From positions 3,720,001 through 3,784,000 of the forward strand of contig NC_023036.2 of assembly GCF_000317305.3 (NCBI RefSeq): a DNA stretch of 64,000 bases, read 5' to 3'. The position numbers were made by a program, and so were the translations under genes. Source of the DNA: Mycolicibacterium neoaurum VKM Ac-1815D. Lineage in GTDB: Bacteria; Actinomycetota; Actinomycetes; Mycobacteriales; Mycobacteriaceae. Shown in pieces: positions 17,396-26,031 of the stretch; position 1 is the first letter of the stretch; every line of letters begins with the position of its first letter. The notes beneath the pieces are model-generated. The model was not told where the DNA came from. It searched no databases and saw only the letters and a program-made list of their open reading frames with translations.

Positions 17396-17424
17396 AAAAA
17401 GGGCGGCTCCGCGTGGAGCCGCCC
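17396..17424 (-). terminator. Rho-independent terminator after the DUF3040 gene
   Basis: A perfect 10-bp stem (17401-17410 pairing with 17415-17424, GGGCGGCTCC/GGAGCCGCCC) has a 4-nt loop. On the minus strand it is followed by five T residues (17396-17400). It lies 42 bp after the DUF3040 stop and insulates the dcw cluster from that gene. Confidence 0.92.
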
Positions 17425-17466
17425 CTCGGGTGGGGATAGGTGGGGACTAGTGCAGACGGGGAGGGG

Positions 17467-17877
17467 TCACTCGTCGAAACGACGGCGGAACCGATCCTCC
17501 ATCCGGCTGGTGAACGAACCACCGCTCGCGGGCTTGCCGCGCTTACCGGGACGGGCGGGACCGGCGCCGGACACGGTCTTGTCGGCCACACCCGCCACGC
17601 GCGGGCCGGTGATCGCGAACACCACGCCACCGAACATCACGATGAAGCCGATCACCGAGAGAATCGGGAAGCTACCGATCATGGTGGCCTTGATGGCAAC
17701 ACCACACACCAGCATCGCCAGGCCGGCCACGAAGAGCGCGATGCCCTGCAACCGGCGCCGGGCAGAGGGTGCGCGCAGATTGCCACCACGCACGCTCGAA
17801 GCGAACTTGGGGTCTTCCGCGTACAGCGCGCTTTCGATCTGGTCGAGCATGCGCTGCTCGTGATCGGAGAGTGGCAT
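17467..17877 (-). CDS. DUF3040 membrane protein (Rv2169c-like)
   Basis: This 136-aa protein opens with the DUF3040 signature MPLSDHEQRMLDQIESAL and has two adjacent membrane segments (about 44-64, LFVAGLAMLVCGVAI, and about 68-90, FPILSVIGFIVMFGGVVFAI). A basic C-terminal tail follows. The start is supported by the strong ribosome site AGGAGGGACGG. The family is widespread in actinobacteria next to mraZ and its function is unknown. It is separated from mraZ by its own terminator. Confidence 0.9.
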   Translation of the reverse strand: MPLSDHEQRMLDQIESALYAEDPKFASSVRGGNLRAPSARRRLQGIALFVAGLAMLVCGVAIKATMIGSFPILSVIGFIVMFGGVVFAITGPRVAGVADKTVSGAGPARPGKRGKPASGGSFTSRMEDRFRRRFDE

Positions 17878-18162
17878 CCGTCCCTCCTGGTACGCGCCGT
17901 GGGCTCCGGGGAGCCGAATTCTCAAATAGGGCCGCCGCCCGCGTTTTACGGGTGACTGTTCCCATGATACGAGGTCATTCTGACCCGTACCACCTACTTG
18001 ACACACGATTGTATGACGTCTGCCACCAGGAGCGGTCCGTCCCTCTCCCCGGAGCGACCCACCGCCGTATCACCCCACCCCGAGACCGGGCGCGGCTTCC
18101 CGGCGATCGAGACCGATAATGGGGAGGACCCGTCCACAGCGACCGACCCCGAAGGACACCCG

Positions 18163-18777
18163 TTGGCGACATTTCTGGTGGACCTGTCGGCGGAGCTCAT
18201 GCGCCAACGGCTCCGCGAAGCGCTGACGGTGTACGTCCAGGCGATGAACTATCCGCGCGGCACCGAGGAACAGCGTGCCTCGATGTGGCTCGAGCACACC
18301 CGCCGCTCCGGCTGGAAGGCCGTCGCCGCGCTGCGCACCGACGCCACCGACGTGGATTCGCCTGCCGTCCTCGACTCGGCGCAGATGCTGGGCATCGCCT
18401 ACGGCTATCGCGGCGCTCCCGATCAATGGTGGCAGCAACAGGTCGTACACGGGTTGCGCCGGCGCGGCGCCGAAGGAGCGCGCGCCGAACCGCTGCTCGC
18501 GGACTATTTCGAACTGACCGAACTGCACATCCATCCCCAGGCGCAGGGCCAGGGACTCGGCGAGGCGTTGGCGCGCCGGCTGCTGGCCGGCCGCGGCGAG
18601 GCCAACGTCTTGCTCTCCACCCCGGAGATCAACGAAGAGGCCAACCGTGCCTGGCGGCTGTACCGCAGACTCGGCTTCGGCGACGTCATCCGGGACTACC
18701 ATTTCGCCGGCGACCCGCGCCCCTTCGCCATCCTGGGCCGACGTTTACCCCTTGACCAGGCGCCCGGCACCGACTGA
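18163..18777 (+). CDS. GNAT family N-acetyltransferase (Rv2170-like)
   Basis: This 204-aa protein has a C-terminal GNAT fold. The acetyl-CoA loop is HIHPQAQGQGLGEALARRLL, and the last strand/helix is NRAWRLYRRLGFGDVIRDYHF. Rv2170 has been described as a lysine acetyltransferase; the substrate here cannot be read from sequence. I chose the TTG at 18163 (LATFLVDLS), which follows GAAGGA and aligns with the M. tuberculosis N-terminus. The frame is open 55 codons further upstream. It is divergent from the DUF3040 gene. Confidence 0.88.
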   Translation: MATFLVDLSAELMRQRLREALTVYVQAMNYPRGTEEQRASMWLEHTRRSGWKAVAALRTDATDVDSPAVLDSAQMLGIAYGYRGAPDQWWQQQVVHGLRRRGAEGARAEPLLADYFELTELHIHPQAQGQGLGEALARRLLAGRGEANVLLSTPEINEEANRAWRLYRRLGFGDVIRDYHFAGDPRPFAILGRRLPLDQAPGTD

Positions 18778-18803
18778 GCGTGCGGATCTGGCACGATTAG
18801 CGG

Positions 18804-19496
18804 GTGTTCGCCCGCTCACACCGCCCACGGCGCCGTCGGCTCGCCGCGCTGGTCCTGCTGCTGCTGATCCTGGTTCCGTTCGCCGTGGGCTGCGTGCGGG
18901 TGCGCGCATCGATCACGGTCTCCCCCGACGACCGCGTCTCCGGCCAGATCGTGGCGGCCAGCAAGGCACGCGACGGCGAGGACAAGGGGCCGCAACTACT
19001 GAACTCGCTGCCGTTCAGTAACAAGGTCGCCGTCTCGCGGTACGAACGCGGCGACTACGTCGGATCACAGGCCGTGTTCTCCGACCTGACCTTCGCCGAA
19101 CTTCCGCAACTGGCAAACATGAACAGCGATGCCGCCGGCGTGGACATCTCGCTGCGGCGCGCCGGTGACCTTGTCATCCTGGAGGGCCGGGTCGACCTGA
19201 CCACCCTCAACGATCCCGAAGCCGACGTCACACTCAGCGTCGCGTTCCCCGGCGAGGTCACCTCCACCAACGGTGACCAGGTGTCCGGCGAGGTCGTCGA
19301 GTGGAAGCTCAAGCCAGGCATCGTCACCACCATGAACGCCCAGGCGCGCTACACCGACCCCAGCGCGCGATCGTTCACCACCGCGGCGATCTGGCTGACC
19401 GTCGGCTCCTTCGTGATCGCCGGCCTCCTCGGCTGGCTGGCCTGGGCGAGTCGGGACCGGTCACCGAAGGTCGGCGAAGGGGCCCAGCTGTCGTGA
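18804..19496 (+). CDS. lppM: Lipoprotein LppM
   Basis: This 230-aa LppM homologue has an N-terminal basic and hydrophobic signal ending in a lipobox-like FAVGC (Cys30). A conserved beta-rich domain follows (DYVGSQAVFSDLTFAELPQL, LANMNSDAAGV), with a C-terminal membrane helix (about 196-215). In M. tuberculosis LppM is an envelope protein that influences phagosome maturation and binds PIM-like lipids. The GTG start is preceded by CACGAT ending 6 nt away, a weak -10, so the transcript may be leaderless. The Rv2172c-type gene that follows lppM in M. tuberculosis is absent here. Confidence 0.92.
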   Translation: MFARSHRPRRRRLAALVLLLLILVPFAVGCVRVRASITVSPDDRVSGQIVAASKARDGEDKGPQLLNSLPFSNKVAVSRYERGDYVGSQAVFSDLTFAELPQLANMNSDAAGVDISLRRAGDLVILEGRVDLTTLNDPEADVTLSVAFPGEVTSTNGDQVSGEVVEWKLKPGIVTTMNAQARYTDPSARSFTTAAIWLTVGSFVIAGLLGWLAWASRDRSPKVGEGAQLS

Positions 19497-19609
19497 GATA
19501 GCCGTCGTGGCCCAGACCGTGCCGGGTCGTCATCGCGCGCCATCCCGCGGCGGGACAGCATAATGACGTGGTCGCGAGCGCGCCTACCCACCGATCACCG
19601 GGCGGGACG

Positions 19610-19622
19610 CTCTAGGCTAGAG
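19610..19622 (+). promoter_or_regulatory. Palindromic -10 region of the idsA2-like gene
   Basis: CTCTAG-G-CTAGAG is a perfect 13-nt palindrome containing TAGGCT, a typical mycobacterial -10 (TANNNT). It lies about 43 bp before the preferred start and between that start and an upstream in-frame ATG at 19563. That placement argues against the upstream start. The palindrome could also be an operator. Confidence 0.45.
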
Positions 19623-19664
19623 AAAGTCGGGGGTCGAGAAACCGACATCAGAAAGGGGCGTCCG

Positions 19665-20756
19665 CTGAGCGTCGATACAGCGGCACCGACAGCCGTGGAA
19701 CTGGTCAATGCCGTCGTCGAGGAACTGCGTCAGTACCTCGACGAACGCCGCCGCGAGTCCGCCTACATCGGTCCCGAGTACGCCGAGCTGACCGCCGCGC
19801 TCGAGGAGTTCGTGTTGCGCGGTGGCAAACGCCTGCGCCCCGCGTTCGCCTACTGGGGCTGGCGCGCGGTCGCCGGGAAGAATCGGTCCTCCGACACCCA
19901 GGCCCTGCGGTTGTTCTCCGCACTGGAACTGCTGCACGCGTGCGCGCTGGCCCACGACGATGTGATCGACGCGTCGGCAACCCGTCGCGGGCTGCCCACC
20001 GTGCACCGGCACTTCGCGGACCGGCATCGCGCCAACAACTGGCACGGTTCCCCCGAACAGTTCGGCCTGTCGGCCGCGATCCTGCTCGGCGATCTGTCAC
20101 TGGTGTGGGCCGATGACATCGTGGCGACCGCCGATCTGCCCGCCGACGCCCACCTGCGGGTGCACAAGGTGTGGGCCGATATCCGCACCGAGGTGCTCGG
20201 CGGCCAGTACCTGGACATCGTCGCCGAAGCCAGCGGCGCGGACTCGGTGGCATCGGCGATGAACGTCAACACCTACAAGACCGCGTCCTACACGGTCTCG
20301 CGCCCGCTGCAGCTCGGTGCTGCCGCCGCGGCCGATCGGCCCGACATCCAACAGATCTTCCACCAGATCGGCAATGACCTCGGGGTGGCCTTCCAGCTGC
20401 GCGACGATGTGCTCGGCGTGTTCGGTGATCCCGCGGTCACCGGCAAGCCGTCCGGTGACGACCTGCGCTCCGGCAAGCGGACCGTCCTGCTGGCCGAGGC
20501 GGTCGAACTGGCCCAGCGCACCGATCCCGCCGCGGCCAAGCTGATCGGCGCGTCGATCGGGACCGAACTGACCGATGTCGCGGTCAAGGAGGTGTGTTCG
20601 GCCATCGAGTCGGTCGGCGCGCTGGCCGCCGTCGAAGACCGCATCGAACAACTGCATCGGCGGGCCCTCGATGCCCTGAACGCCGCCGATATCGATCCGC
20701 AGGCCAAGATCGGCCTCGCCGAACTGGCCGGCCTGGCGTCGAACCGGTCCGCCTGA
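19665..20756 (+). CDS. idsA2: Trans-isoprenyl diphosphate synthase (IdsA2/GrcC type)
   Basis: This polyprenyl synthase condenses isopentenyl diphosphate with allylic diphosphates. It contains the first and second Asp-rich motifs (AHDDVIDAS and FQLRDDVLGVFGD) and GGKRLRPAFAYWG. Family length fits about 363 aa. The start is uncertain. A CTG at 19665 follows AAAGGGG at proper spacing and begins LSVDTAAPTAVELVN. A GTG at 19695 has no ribosome site, and the ATG at 19563 lies upstream of the likely -10. It is followed 4 nt later by mptA, suggesting an operon that feeds polyprenyl carriers to mannosylation. Confidence 0.9.
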   Translation: MSVDTAAPTAVELVNAVVEELRQYLDERRRESAYIGPEYAELTAALEEFVLRGGKRLRPAFAYWGWRAVAGKNRSSDTQALRLFSALELLHACALAHDDVIDASATRRGLPTVHRHFADRHRANNWHGSPEQFGLSAAILLGDLSLVWADDIVATADLPADAHLRVHKVWADIRTEVLGGQYLDIVAEASGADSVASAMNVNTYKTASYTVSRPLQLGAAAAADRPDIQQIFHQIGNDLGVAFQLRDDVLGVFGDPAVTGKPSGDDLRSGKRTVLLAEAVELAQRTDPAAAKLIGASIGTELTDVAVKEVCSAIESVGALAAVEDRIEQLHRRALDALNAADIDPQAKIGLAELAGLASNRSA

Positions 20757-20760
20757 GGAC

Positions 20761-22275
20761 ATGACCACATCGGTATCGGACGCGCCGGAAACGCGCGGAC
20801 ACCTCGCTCGGCTGTGGGCGTTCGCGATCTCGGCCGAGGCGCGGCCGGCCCGATTGGGGTTCCTCGGGGCGGTACTGATCGCCGCGGGTGGACTCGGCGC
20901 AGGTAGCACCCGGTTACACGATCCACTGCTGGAATCACTGCACATGTCCTGGCTGCGGTTCGGCCACGGACTGGTGCTCTCCTCGATCCTGCTGTGGGGC
21001 GGGGTGGCCGTGATGTTGCTGGCCTGGCTGTGGCTGGGTCGGCGCGTGGTCGATCGCACCGCAACGCAGTACACGATGCTGGCCACCACCGGGTTCTGGT
21101 TGGTGCCGCTGCTGCTGAGCGCGCCGGTGTTCAGCCGCGACACCTACTCCTACCTCGCTCAGGGCGCGCTGCTGCGCGACGGTTTCGACCCCTATGTGGT
21201 CGGACCGGTCGAGAACGTGAACTCGTTGCTGGACAACGTCAGTCCGATCTGGACGACGACCACGGCGCCCTACGGTCCCGCATTCATCCTGGTGGCCAAG
21301 TTCGTCACCATGATCGTCGGCAACAACGTCGTCGGCGGCACCATGCTGCTGCGCCTGTGCATGCTGCCGGGACTGGCACTGCTGATCTGGGCCACCCCGC
21401 GGGTGGCCCGCCACCTGGGCGCCAACCCGGCCGCCGCACTGTGGATCTGCGTGCTGAACCCGCTGGTGATCATCCACCTCATGGGCGGGGTGCACAACGA
21501 GATGCTGATGGTCGGCCTGATGATGGCGGCGATCGCGCTGACCTTCGGTGGCCGGCCGATCCTCGGGGTCGGTTTCATCGCCACCGCGGTCGCGGTCAAG
21601 GCGACCGCGGGAATCGCGTTGCCCTTCATGGTCTGGGTGTGGATGAGACGACTGCGTGACACCCGGGGCTACGGCCCGGTGCCTGCGTTCGCCTTCGCCA
21701 CCGCGGCGTCGGTGGTGATCTTCGGCGCCGTGTTCGCGGTGCTGTCCCTGCTGGCCGGGGTGGGGCTCGGCTGGCTGACCGCACTGGCCGGTTCGGTCAA
21801 GATCATCAACTGGCTGACGCTGCCGACGGCATTCGCGAACGTGATCAATGCCCTCGTCGGCACGGTCATGCAGGTGAACTTCTACGCGGTCCTGGAGATC
21901 ACCAGGATCATCGGCATCGCGATCATCGCCATCACCCTTCCGCTGTTGTGGTGGCGGTTCCGCCACACCGACCGTGAGGCGCTGGTGGGCACCACGCTGG
22001 CGATGGGCGTCGTGGTGCTGTTCGTCCCGGCCGCGCTGCCCTGGTACTACACCTGGCCGCTGGCGACGCTGTCGACGCTGTGGCAGAGCCGGACGGCGGT
22101 CGCGCTGATCGCCGGCTTCTCCACCTGGATCATGGTGATCTTCAAGCCCGACGGCTCGCACGGTATGTACTCGCTGCTGCAGGTCGCACTGGCGACCGGA
22201 TGTGCGACCCTGGCCTGGTATCTGCTGTCACGGGCGCCGGAGGAACCGGCAGGCCACGACGGCCGCGCCGTCTAA
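20761..22275 (+). CDS. mptA: Alpha-(1->6)-mannopyranosyltransferase MptA
   Basis: MptA is a GT-C, polyprenyl-phosphomannose-dependent transferase that elongates the alpha-1,6-mannan core of lipomannan and lipoarabinomannan on the periplasmic face. The 504-aa polytopic protein has about a dozen membrane segments and the early loop SAPVFSRDTYSYLAQGALL with the acidic pair expected in GT-C enzymes. The motif GFDPYVVGP follows. It is coupled to idsA2 and convergent with the Rv2175c-like gene. MptC at 27 kb completes the same pathway. Confidence 0.93.
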   Translation: MTTSVSDAPETRGHLARLWAFAISAEARPARLGFLGAVLIAAGGLGAGSTRLHDPLLESLHMSWLRFGHGLVLSSILLWGGVAVMLLAWLWLGRRVVDRTATQYTMLATTGFWLVPLLLSAPVFSRDTYSYLAQGALLRDGFDPYVVGPVENVNSLLDNVSPIWTTTTAPYGPAFILVAKFVTMIVGNNVVGGTMLLRLCMLPGLALLIWATPRVARHLGANPAAALWICVLNPLVIIHLMGGVHNEMLMVGLMMAAIALTFGGRPILGVGFIATAVAVKATAGIALPFMVWVWMRRLRDTRGYGPVPAFAFATAASVVIFGAVFAVLSLLAGVGLGWLTALAGSVKIINWLTLPTAFANVINALVGTVMQVNFYAVLEITRIIGIAIIAITLPLLWWRFRHTDREALVGTTLAMGVVVLFVPAALPWYYTWPLATLSTLWQSRTAVALIAGFSTWIMVIFKPDGSHGMYSLLQVALATGCATLAWYLLSRAPEEPAGHDGRAV

Positions 22276-22278
22276 TAG

Positions 22279-22680
22279 CTAGTACGCCATGGCCTGCGCG
22301 CGGCGGAGGACCTCACGGGCCTGGTGTGAGCGCAGCGCGTCGACCGGCCGCGCATTGGCCTGCTTCTCGGTGCTGCCGTCGCGGCTGAGCGTCAGCGAGG
22401 GGTCCGGGGTGAACAACCAGCGCATCGACTCGGTGACGTCGAACCCACCGTCGCGCAGCACCACCAACAGCCCGGGCAGCGGTTTGACGACCCGGCCGTT
22501 GTCATCGAAGAACACCTTGGGCACGACAACGGCACCGTCGCGGCGTACGCCGACGAGATGACCGTCGCGCAGGTGCTGGTTGACCTTGGTGACCGAGACG
22601 CCGAGCAACTTCGACACCTGGGACAGGTCGAGGACGGCTTCGTCGGGATCGAGGATGTCAGCGGATGCCGGGATGCTCAC
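22279..22680 (-). CDS. Winged-helix DNA-binding regulator (Rv2175c-like, PknL substrate)
   Basis: This 133-aa protein has an N-terminal helix-turn-helix (VLDLSQVSKLLGVSVTKVNQHLRDG) and a C-terminal RRAQAMAY tail. In M. tuberculosis Rv2175c binds DNA weakly and is phosphorylated by PknL on an N-terminal Thr, which abolishes binding. The short N-terminus here (SIPASADILDPDE) has Ser but no Thr, so that modification site may differ. The GTG start at 22680 is divergent from pknL, 66 bp away, consistent with a shared regulatory region. Confidence 0.9.
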   Translation of the reverse strand: MSIPASADILDPDEAVLDLSQVSKLLGVSVTKVNQHLRDGHLVGVRRDGAVVVPKVFFDDNGRVVKPLPGLLVVLRDGGFDVTESMRWLFTPDPSLTLSRDGSTEKQANARPVDALRSHQAREVLRRAQAMAY

Positions 22681-22746
22681 CGCACAGAGTCTAGGGGCCC
22701 GGGCCCAGCTCGGAGGTGGAAGGTCGATGCAAACCTGATCCGTACC

Positions 22747-24030
22747 ATGTCTGCGGTGGACACCTACCAGCGCACCGACCCGCTCGTCGGAAGCCTGCTG
22801 GAGGGTCGCTATCTGATCGAGACCAGCATCGCCGCCGGCGGGATGTCGACCGTGTACCGCGGTGTGGATACCCGGTTGGACCGTCCCGTCGCCGTGAAGG
22901 TGATGGATTCCCGGTACTCCCGTGACGAGGCGTTCCTGGTCCGGTTCCAGCGTGAGGCCCGGACCGTGGCACGGCTCAAGGGCGACGGGCTGGTCGCCGT
23001 CTACGACCAGGGCGGCGGCGGACCCGACGGGCTCGCGCCGTATCTGGTGATGGAACTGGTCGACGGTGGCACGCTGCGTGAGTTGTTGCGTGAGCGCGGG
23101 CCGATGCCACCGCACGCCGCGGCCGCCGTGCTCGCCCCGATCTGTCGAGGACTGGCGGTGGCCCATGCGGCCGGGCTGGTGCACCGGGACGTCAAGCCCG
23201 AGAACGTGCTGATCTCCGATGACGGCGAGGTCAAGATCGCCGACTTCGGCCTGGTCCGGGCGGTGGCCGAAGCGGGTATCACCTCCACCAGCGTCATCCT
23301 GGGCACCGCGGCGTACCTGTCCCCCGAACAGGTCGCCACCGGCGACAGCGCGCCGAGCAGTGACGTGTATGCCGTCGGCGTGCTCGCCTACGAATTGCTC
23401 ACGGGCCGAGCCCCGTTCACCGGGGACACCGCGCTGTCGGTGGCCTACCAGCGAATGGACAACGACGTGCCGCCGCCGAGTGCGGCGATCGCCGGGGTGC
23501 CCGTCCAGTTCGATGCGCTGGTCGCGCGGGCGACTGCGCGCGACCCGCACGCCCGTTTCGCCGACGCCGGTGAACTGGGTGAGGCACTGACCGATGTGGT
23601 CGACGAACTGGGTCTGCCGCCGTTCCGGGTTCCGGCGCCGCGCCAGTCGGCCCAGCACCGGGCCGCCACCGCGGCACAGCGCCTCGGCGGCCACGGGGAC
23701 CGCGCCGCTGCCCGACCACCGGCGCCCTACCGGCCGACCCGCCAGCTGCCCGCCATCGGATCCGAGGACCCGACCAACGCCCACCACCCCGCCGAACTCC
23801 GGGACGACGACCATCAGGACGACGATTACCAGGACGCCGATTATCAAGACGAAGCCGAATACCGGCCGGTGACAGGACAATTCGCCGGTGTCGAACTGGC
23901 GGAGTTCCACTGGGCCCGGCAGCGCGCCAAACGTGTGCTGCTGGCCTGGTTCCTGGTCGTCCTGACACTGGCCGGGCTGCTCGCCGCCGGCGCCTGGACG
24001 CTGGGCAACAACCTCGCCAACCTGATCTGA
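22747..24030 (+). CDS. pknL: Serine/threonine protein kinase PknL
   Basis: This Hanks-type receptor-like kinase is 427 aa. The Gly-rich loop is IAAGGMSTVYRG, the catalytic Lys51 lies in VAVKVMDSRY, and the catalytic loop is HRDVKPENVL. DFG is followed by the activation loop with several Thr/Ser (ITSTSVILGTAAYLSPEQ). A juxtamembrane linker rich in Pro/Asp follows the kinase domain (about 280-385). One membrane helix near the C-terminus leaves only a short external tail, so it has no sensor domain. It is divergent from its likely substrate gene and convergent with aroG. Confidence 0.95.
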   Translation: MSAVDTYQRTDPLVGSLLEGRYLIETSIAAGGMSTVYRGVDTRLDRPVAVKVMDSRYSRDEAFLVRFQREARTVARLKGDGLVAVYDQGGGGPDGLAPYLVMELVDGGTLRELLRERGPMPPHAAAAVLAPICRGLAVAHAAGLVHRDVKPENVLISDDGEVKIADFGLVRAVAEAGITSTSVILGTAAYLSPEQVATGDSAPSSDVYAVGVLAYELLTGRAPFTGDTALSVAYQRMDNDVPPPSAAIAGVPVQFDALVARATARDPHARFADAGELGEALTDVVDELGLPPFRVPAPRQSAQHRAATAAQRLGGHGDRAAARPPAPYRPTRQLPAIGSEDPTNAHHPAELRDDDHQDDDYQDADYQDEAEYRPVTGQFAGVELAEFHWARQRAKRVLLAWFLVVLTLAGLLAAGAWTLGNNLANLI

Positions 24031-24034
24031 ATCC

Positions 24035-25444
24035 CTAGCCGCGCAACATCTCCGCGACCAGGAAAGCCAGCTCCAGGCTCTGCTGGGTGTTCAGCCGCGG
24101 ATCGCACGCCGTCTCGTACCGGCCCGCCAGATCATGGTCGGAGATGTCCTGCGCGCCACCGAGACATTCGGTGACGTTCTCGCCGGTGATCTCGACGTGG
24201 ATGCCGCCGGGGTGGGTGCCGAGCGCGCGGTGCACCTCGAAGAAACCCTGGACCTCGTCGACGATGCGATCGAAATGGCGGGTCTTGTATCCGGTGGAGG
24301 ATTCATGGGTGTTGCCGTGCATCGGATCGCACTGCCAGATCACCTGATGACCGGCGGCCTGGACCTTCTCGATGATGGCGGGCAACACATCGCGGACCTT
24401 CTGGTTGCCCATCCGGCTGATCAGGGTCAGCCGGCCCGCCTCGTTGCGCGGATCGAGGCGTTCGACGTATTCGACGGCCAGCTCCGGGGAGGTCGTCGGT
24501 CCGATCTTGATGCCGATGGGGTTGGCGATCACCTCGGCCAGCGCGACGTGCGCACCGTCGATCTGCCGGGTGCGCTCCCCGATCCACAGGTAGTGCGCGG
24601 ACAGGTCGTAGAGCTTGGGTGCCGACGGTTCGGCCACCGGCTCGGCCGGGTCGGCGGTATCCATCCGCAGCATGGCCCGTTCGTAATCCAGCACCAACGC
24701 CTCATGGCTGGCGTAGATCTCGGCGGTGTCCAGGTTGCGGTCGTTGACACCGCAGGCGCTCATGAACCGCAGACCGCGGTCGATCTCCCCGGCCAGCGCC
24801 TCGTAGCGGGCACCCGCCGGAGAGGTACGGACGAACTCGCGATTCCAGTCGTGCACGGCCTGCAGCGAGGCCATCCCCGAGGAGGTCAGCGCGCGCACCA
24901 GATTCATCGCGGCGCTGGCGTTGGCGTAGGCGCGCACCAGCCGGGAGGCATCGTGCTGGCGCACCGCGTCGTCGGGGGCGAATCCGTTGATCATGTCGCC
25001 GCGGTAGGACTTCAGCCCCAGCGCATCGGTATCCGAGGAACGCGGTTTGGCGTACTGTCCGGCGATGCGGGCCACCTTGACCACCGGCATGCTGGCGCCG
25101 TAGGTCAGCACCACGGCCATCTGCAGCAGCGTGCGGATGTTGGCCCGGATATGCGGTTCGGTGTTGTCGACGAAGGTCTCGGCGCAGTCCCCGCCCTGCA
25201 GCAGGAAGGCCTCACCGCGGGCGACCGCGGCCAGCTGGGTCTTGAGCTTCTCGACCTCGGTGGGCACCGTGATCGGCGGCACGCTCTCCAGCACGGTGCG
25301 CATGGCCTTGGCCTGACCGGCATCCCAGCTCGGCTGCTGCAGTGCCGGCTTGGCCAGCGCGGCGTCGAGCCGTTGCCGCAGGTCCCCTGGCAGCGGTGGG
25401 AGGTCCGGCAGCTGATCGATGGGCACGTCGACGGTCCAGTTCAC
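24035..25444 (-). CDS. aroG: Class II DAHP synthase AroG
   Basis: AroG condenses phosphoenolpyruvate and erythrose 4-phosphate, the first shikimate-pathway step. The 469-aa length is typical of the class II (plant-like) enzyme. Key segments are PSWDAGQAKAMRTVLESVPP, FLLQGGDCAETFVDN with the metal Cys, RIAGQYAKPRSSDTD, GERTRQIDGAHV and WQCDPMHGNTHES. In M. tuberculosis this enzyme also activates chorismate mutase. It ends 4 nt from pknL, convergent, without a visible terminator. Confidence 0.97.
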   Translation of the reverse strand: MNWTVDVPIDQLPDLPPLPGDLRQRLDAALAKPALQQPSWDAGQAKAMRTVLESVPPITVPTEVEKLKTQLAAVARGEAFLLQGGDCAETFVDNTEPHIRANIRTLLQMAVVLTYGASMPVVKVARIAGQYAKPRSSDTDALGLKSYRGDMINGFAPDDAVRQHDASRLVRAYANASAAMNLVRALTSSGMASLQAVHDWNREFVRTSPAGARYEALAGEIDRGLRFMSACGVNDRNLDTAEIYASHEALVLDYERAMLRMDTADPAEPVAEPSAPKLYDLSAHYLWIGERTRQIDGAHVALAEVIANPIGIKIGPTTSPELAVEYVERLDPRNEAGRLTLISRMGNQKVRDVLPAIIEKVQAAGHQVIWQCDPMHGNTHESSTGYKTRHFDRIVDEVQGFFEVHRALGTHPGGIHVEITGENVTECLGGAQDISDHDLAGRYETACDPRLNTQQSLELAFLVAEMLRG

Positions 25445-25523
25445 CGCTCCATGGTAGCGGTGACCGAAATCCGTTCGGACCGGCCATACCTGCAGCTCAG
25501 GCGGCCCCCACCGGCGGGCGTGA

Positions 25524-26030
25524 TCAGCCGCCCGAGCGTGCCGCCCAGGCCCCGTCGTCGGTCATCAGCTCGTAGCGCCGCAAGTTGTGCCGCGCATCGA
25601 CCAGCGCATCGTGGGCATCGCGCGGTCGCGGTGGCATACGCGGTGAGCCCCGCTCCTCCCAGAACTGGCGCAGCTCCCTGGTGAATCGCGGGATCGCCGG
25701 CGGCAGGTCGGTCATCGGACCCCACAGCTGGCACAGCACCACATGGTCGTAGGCCCCCACCCATGCCCACAGCTCGATGGGTTCGTCACCATCGATATCG
25801 AAGAAGTCCTCCAGCTCACTACGGATCTGGCGGCGCGAGCGCCACAGCTTCGACGACGGTGACGGCAACTTGGGCAGCACGTTCTTGCGCACCCAGCTGC
25901 CGGCCCGATCGGGGTCGAATTCGGTTGATATGGCGTAATACTCGCGACCGTCCTCGGCGGCCACCCCGATCGAGATCAACTCGATGGTGCGGCCGTCGTC
26001 GATGAACTCGGTGTCGTAGAAATAGCGCAT
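25524..26030 (-). CDS. 3'-5' exoribonuclease, RNase AS (Rv2179c-like)
   Basis: This 168-aa DEDDh-fold RNase belongs to the AS family, which trims poly-adenylate 3' tails. The first metal pair is in RYFYDTEFIDDG (Asp6, Glu8). The second acidic site lies around the AWVGAYDHVVL motif, and the His/Asp of the third lie in RDAHDALVDARHNLRR. It sits between aroG and a membrane protein gene whose stop is just 1 nt from its start. Confidence 0.92.
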   Translation of the reverse strand: MRYFYDTEFIDDGRTIELISIGVAAEDGREYYAISTEFDPDRAGSWVRKNVLPKLPSPSSKLWRSRRQIRSELEDFFDIDGDEPIELWAWVGAYDHVVLCQLWGPMTDLPPAIPRFTRELRQFWEERGSPRMPPRPRDAHDALVDARHNLRRYELMTDDGAWAARSGG

Positions 26031-26031
26031 C

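Larger units (their letters stand above)
17044..17466. other. Intergenic region upstream of mraZ (423 bp)
   Basis: This gap separates mraZ from the DUF3040 gene, both on the minus strand. It contains the mraZ promoter/operator (17120-17154) and the terminator of the DUF3040 gene (17396-17424). Between about 17155 and 17395 I see no conserved gene or RNA structure. An unknown distal promoter or leader is possible. Confidence 0.7.
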
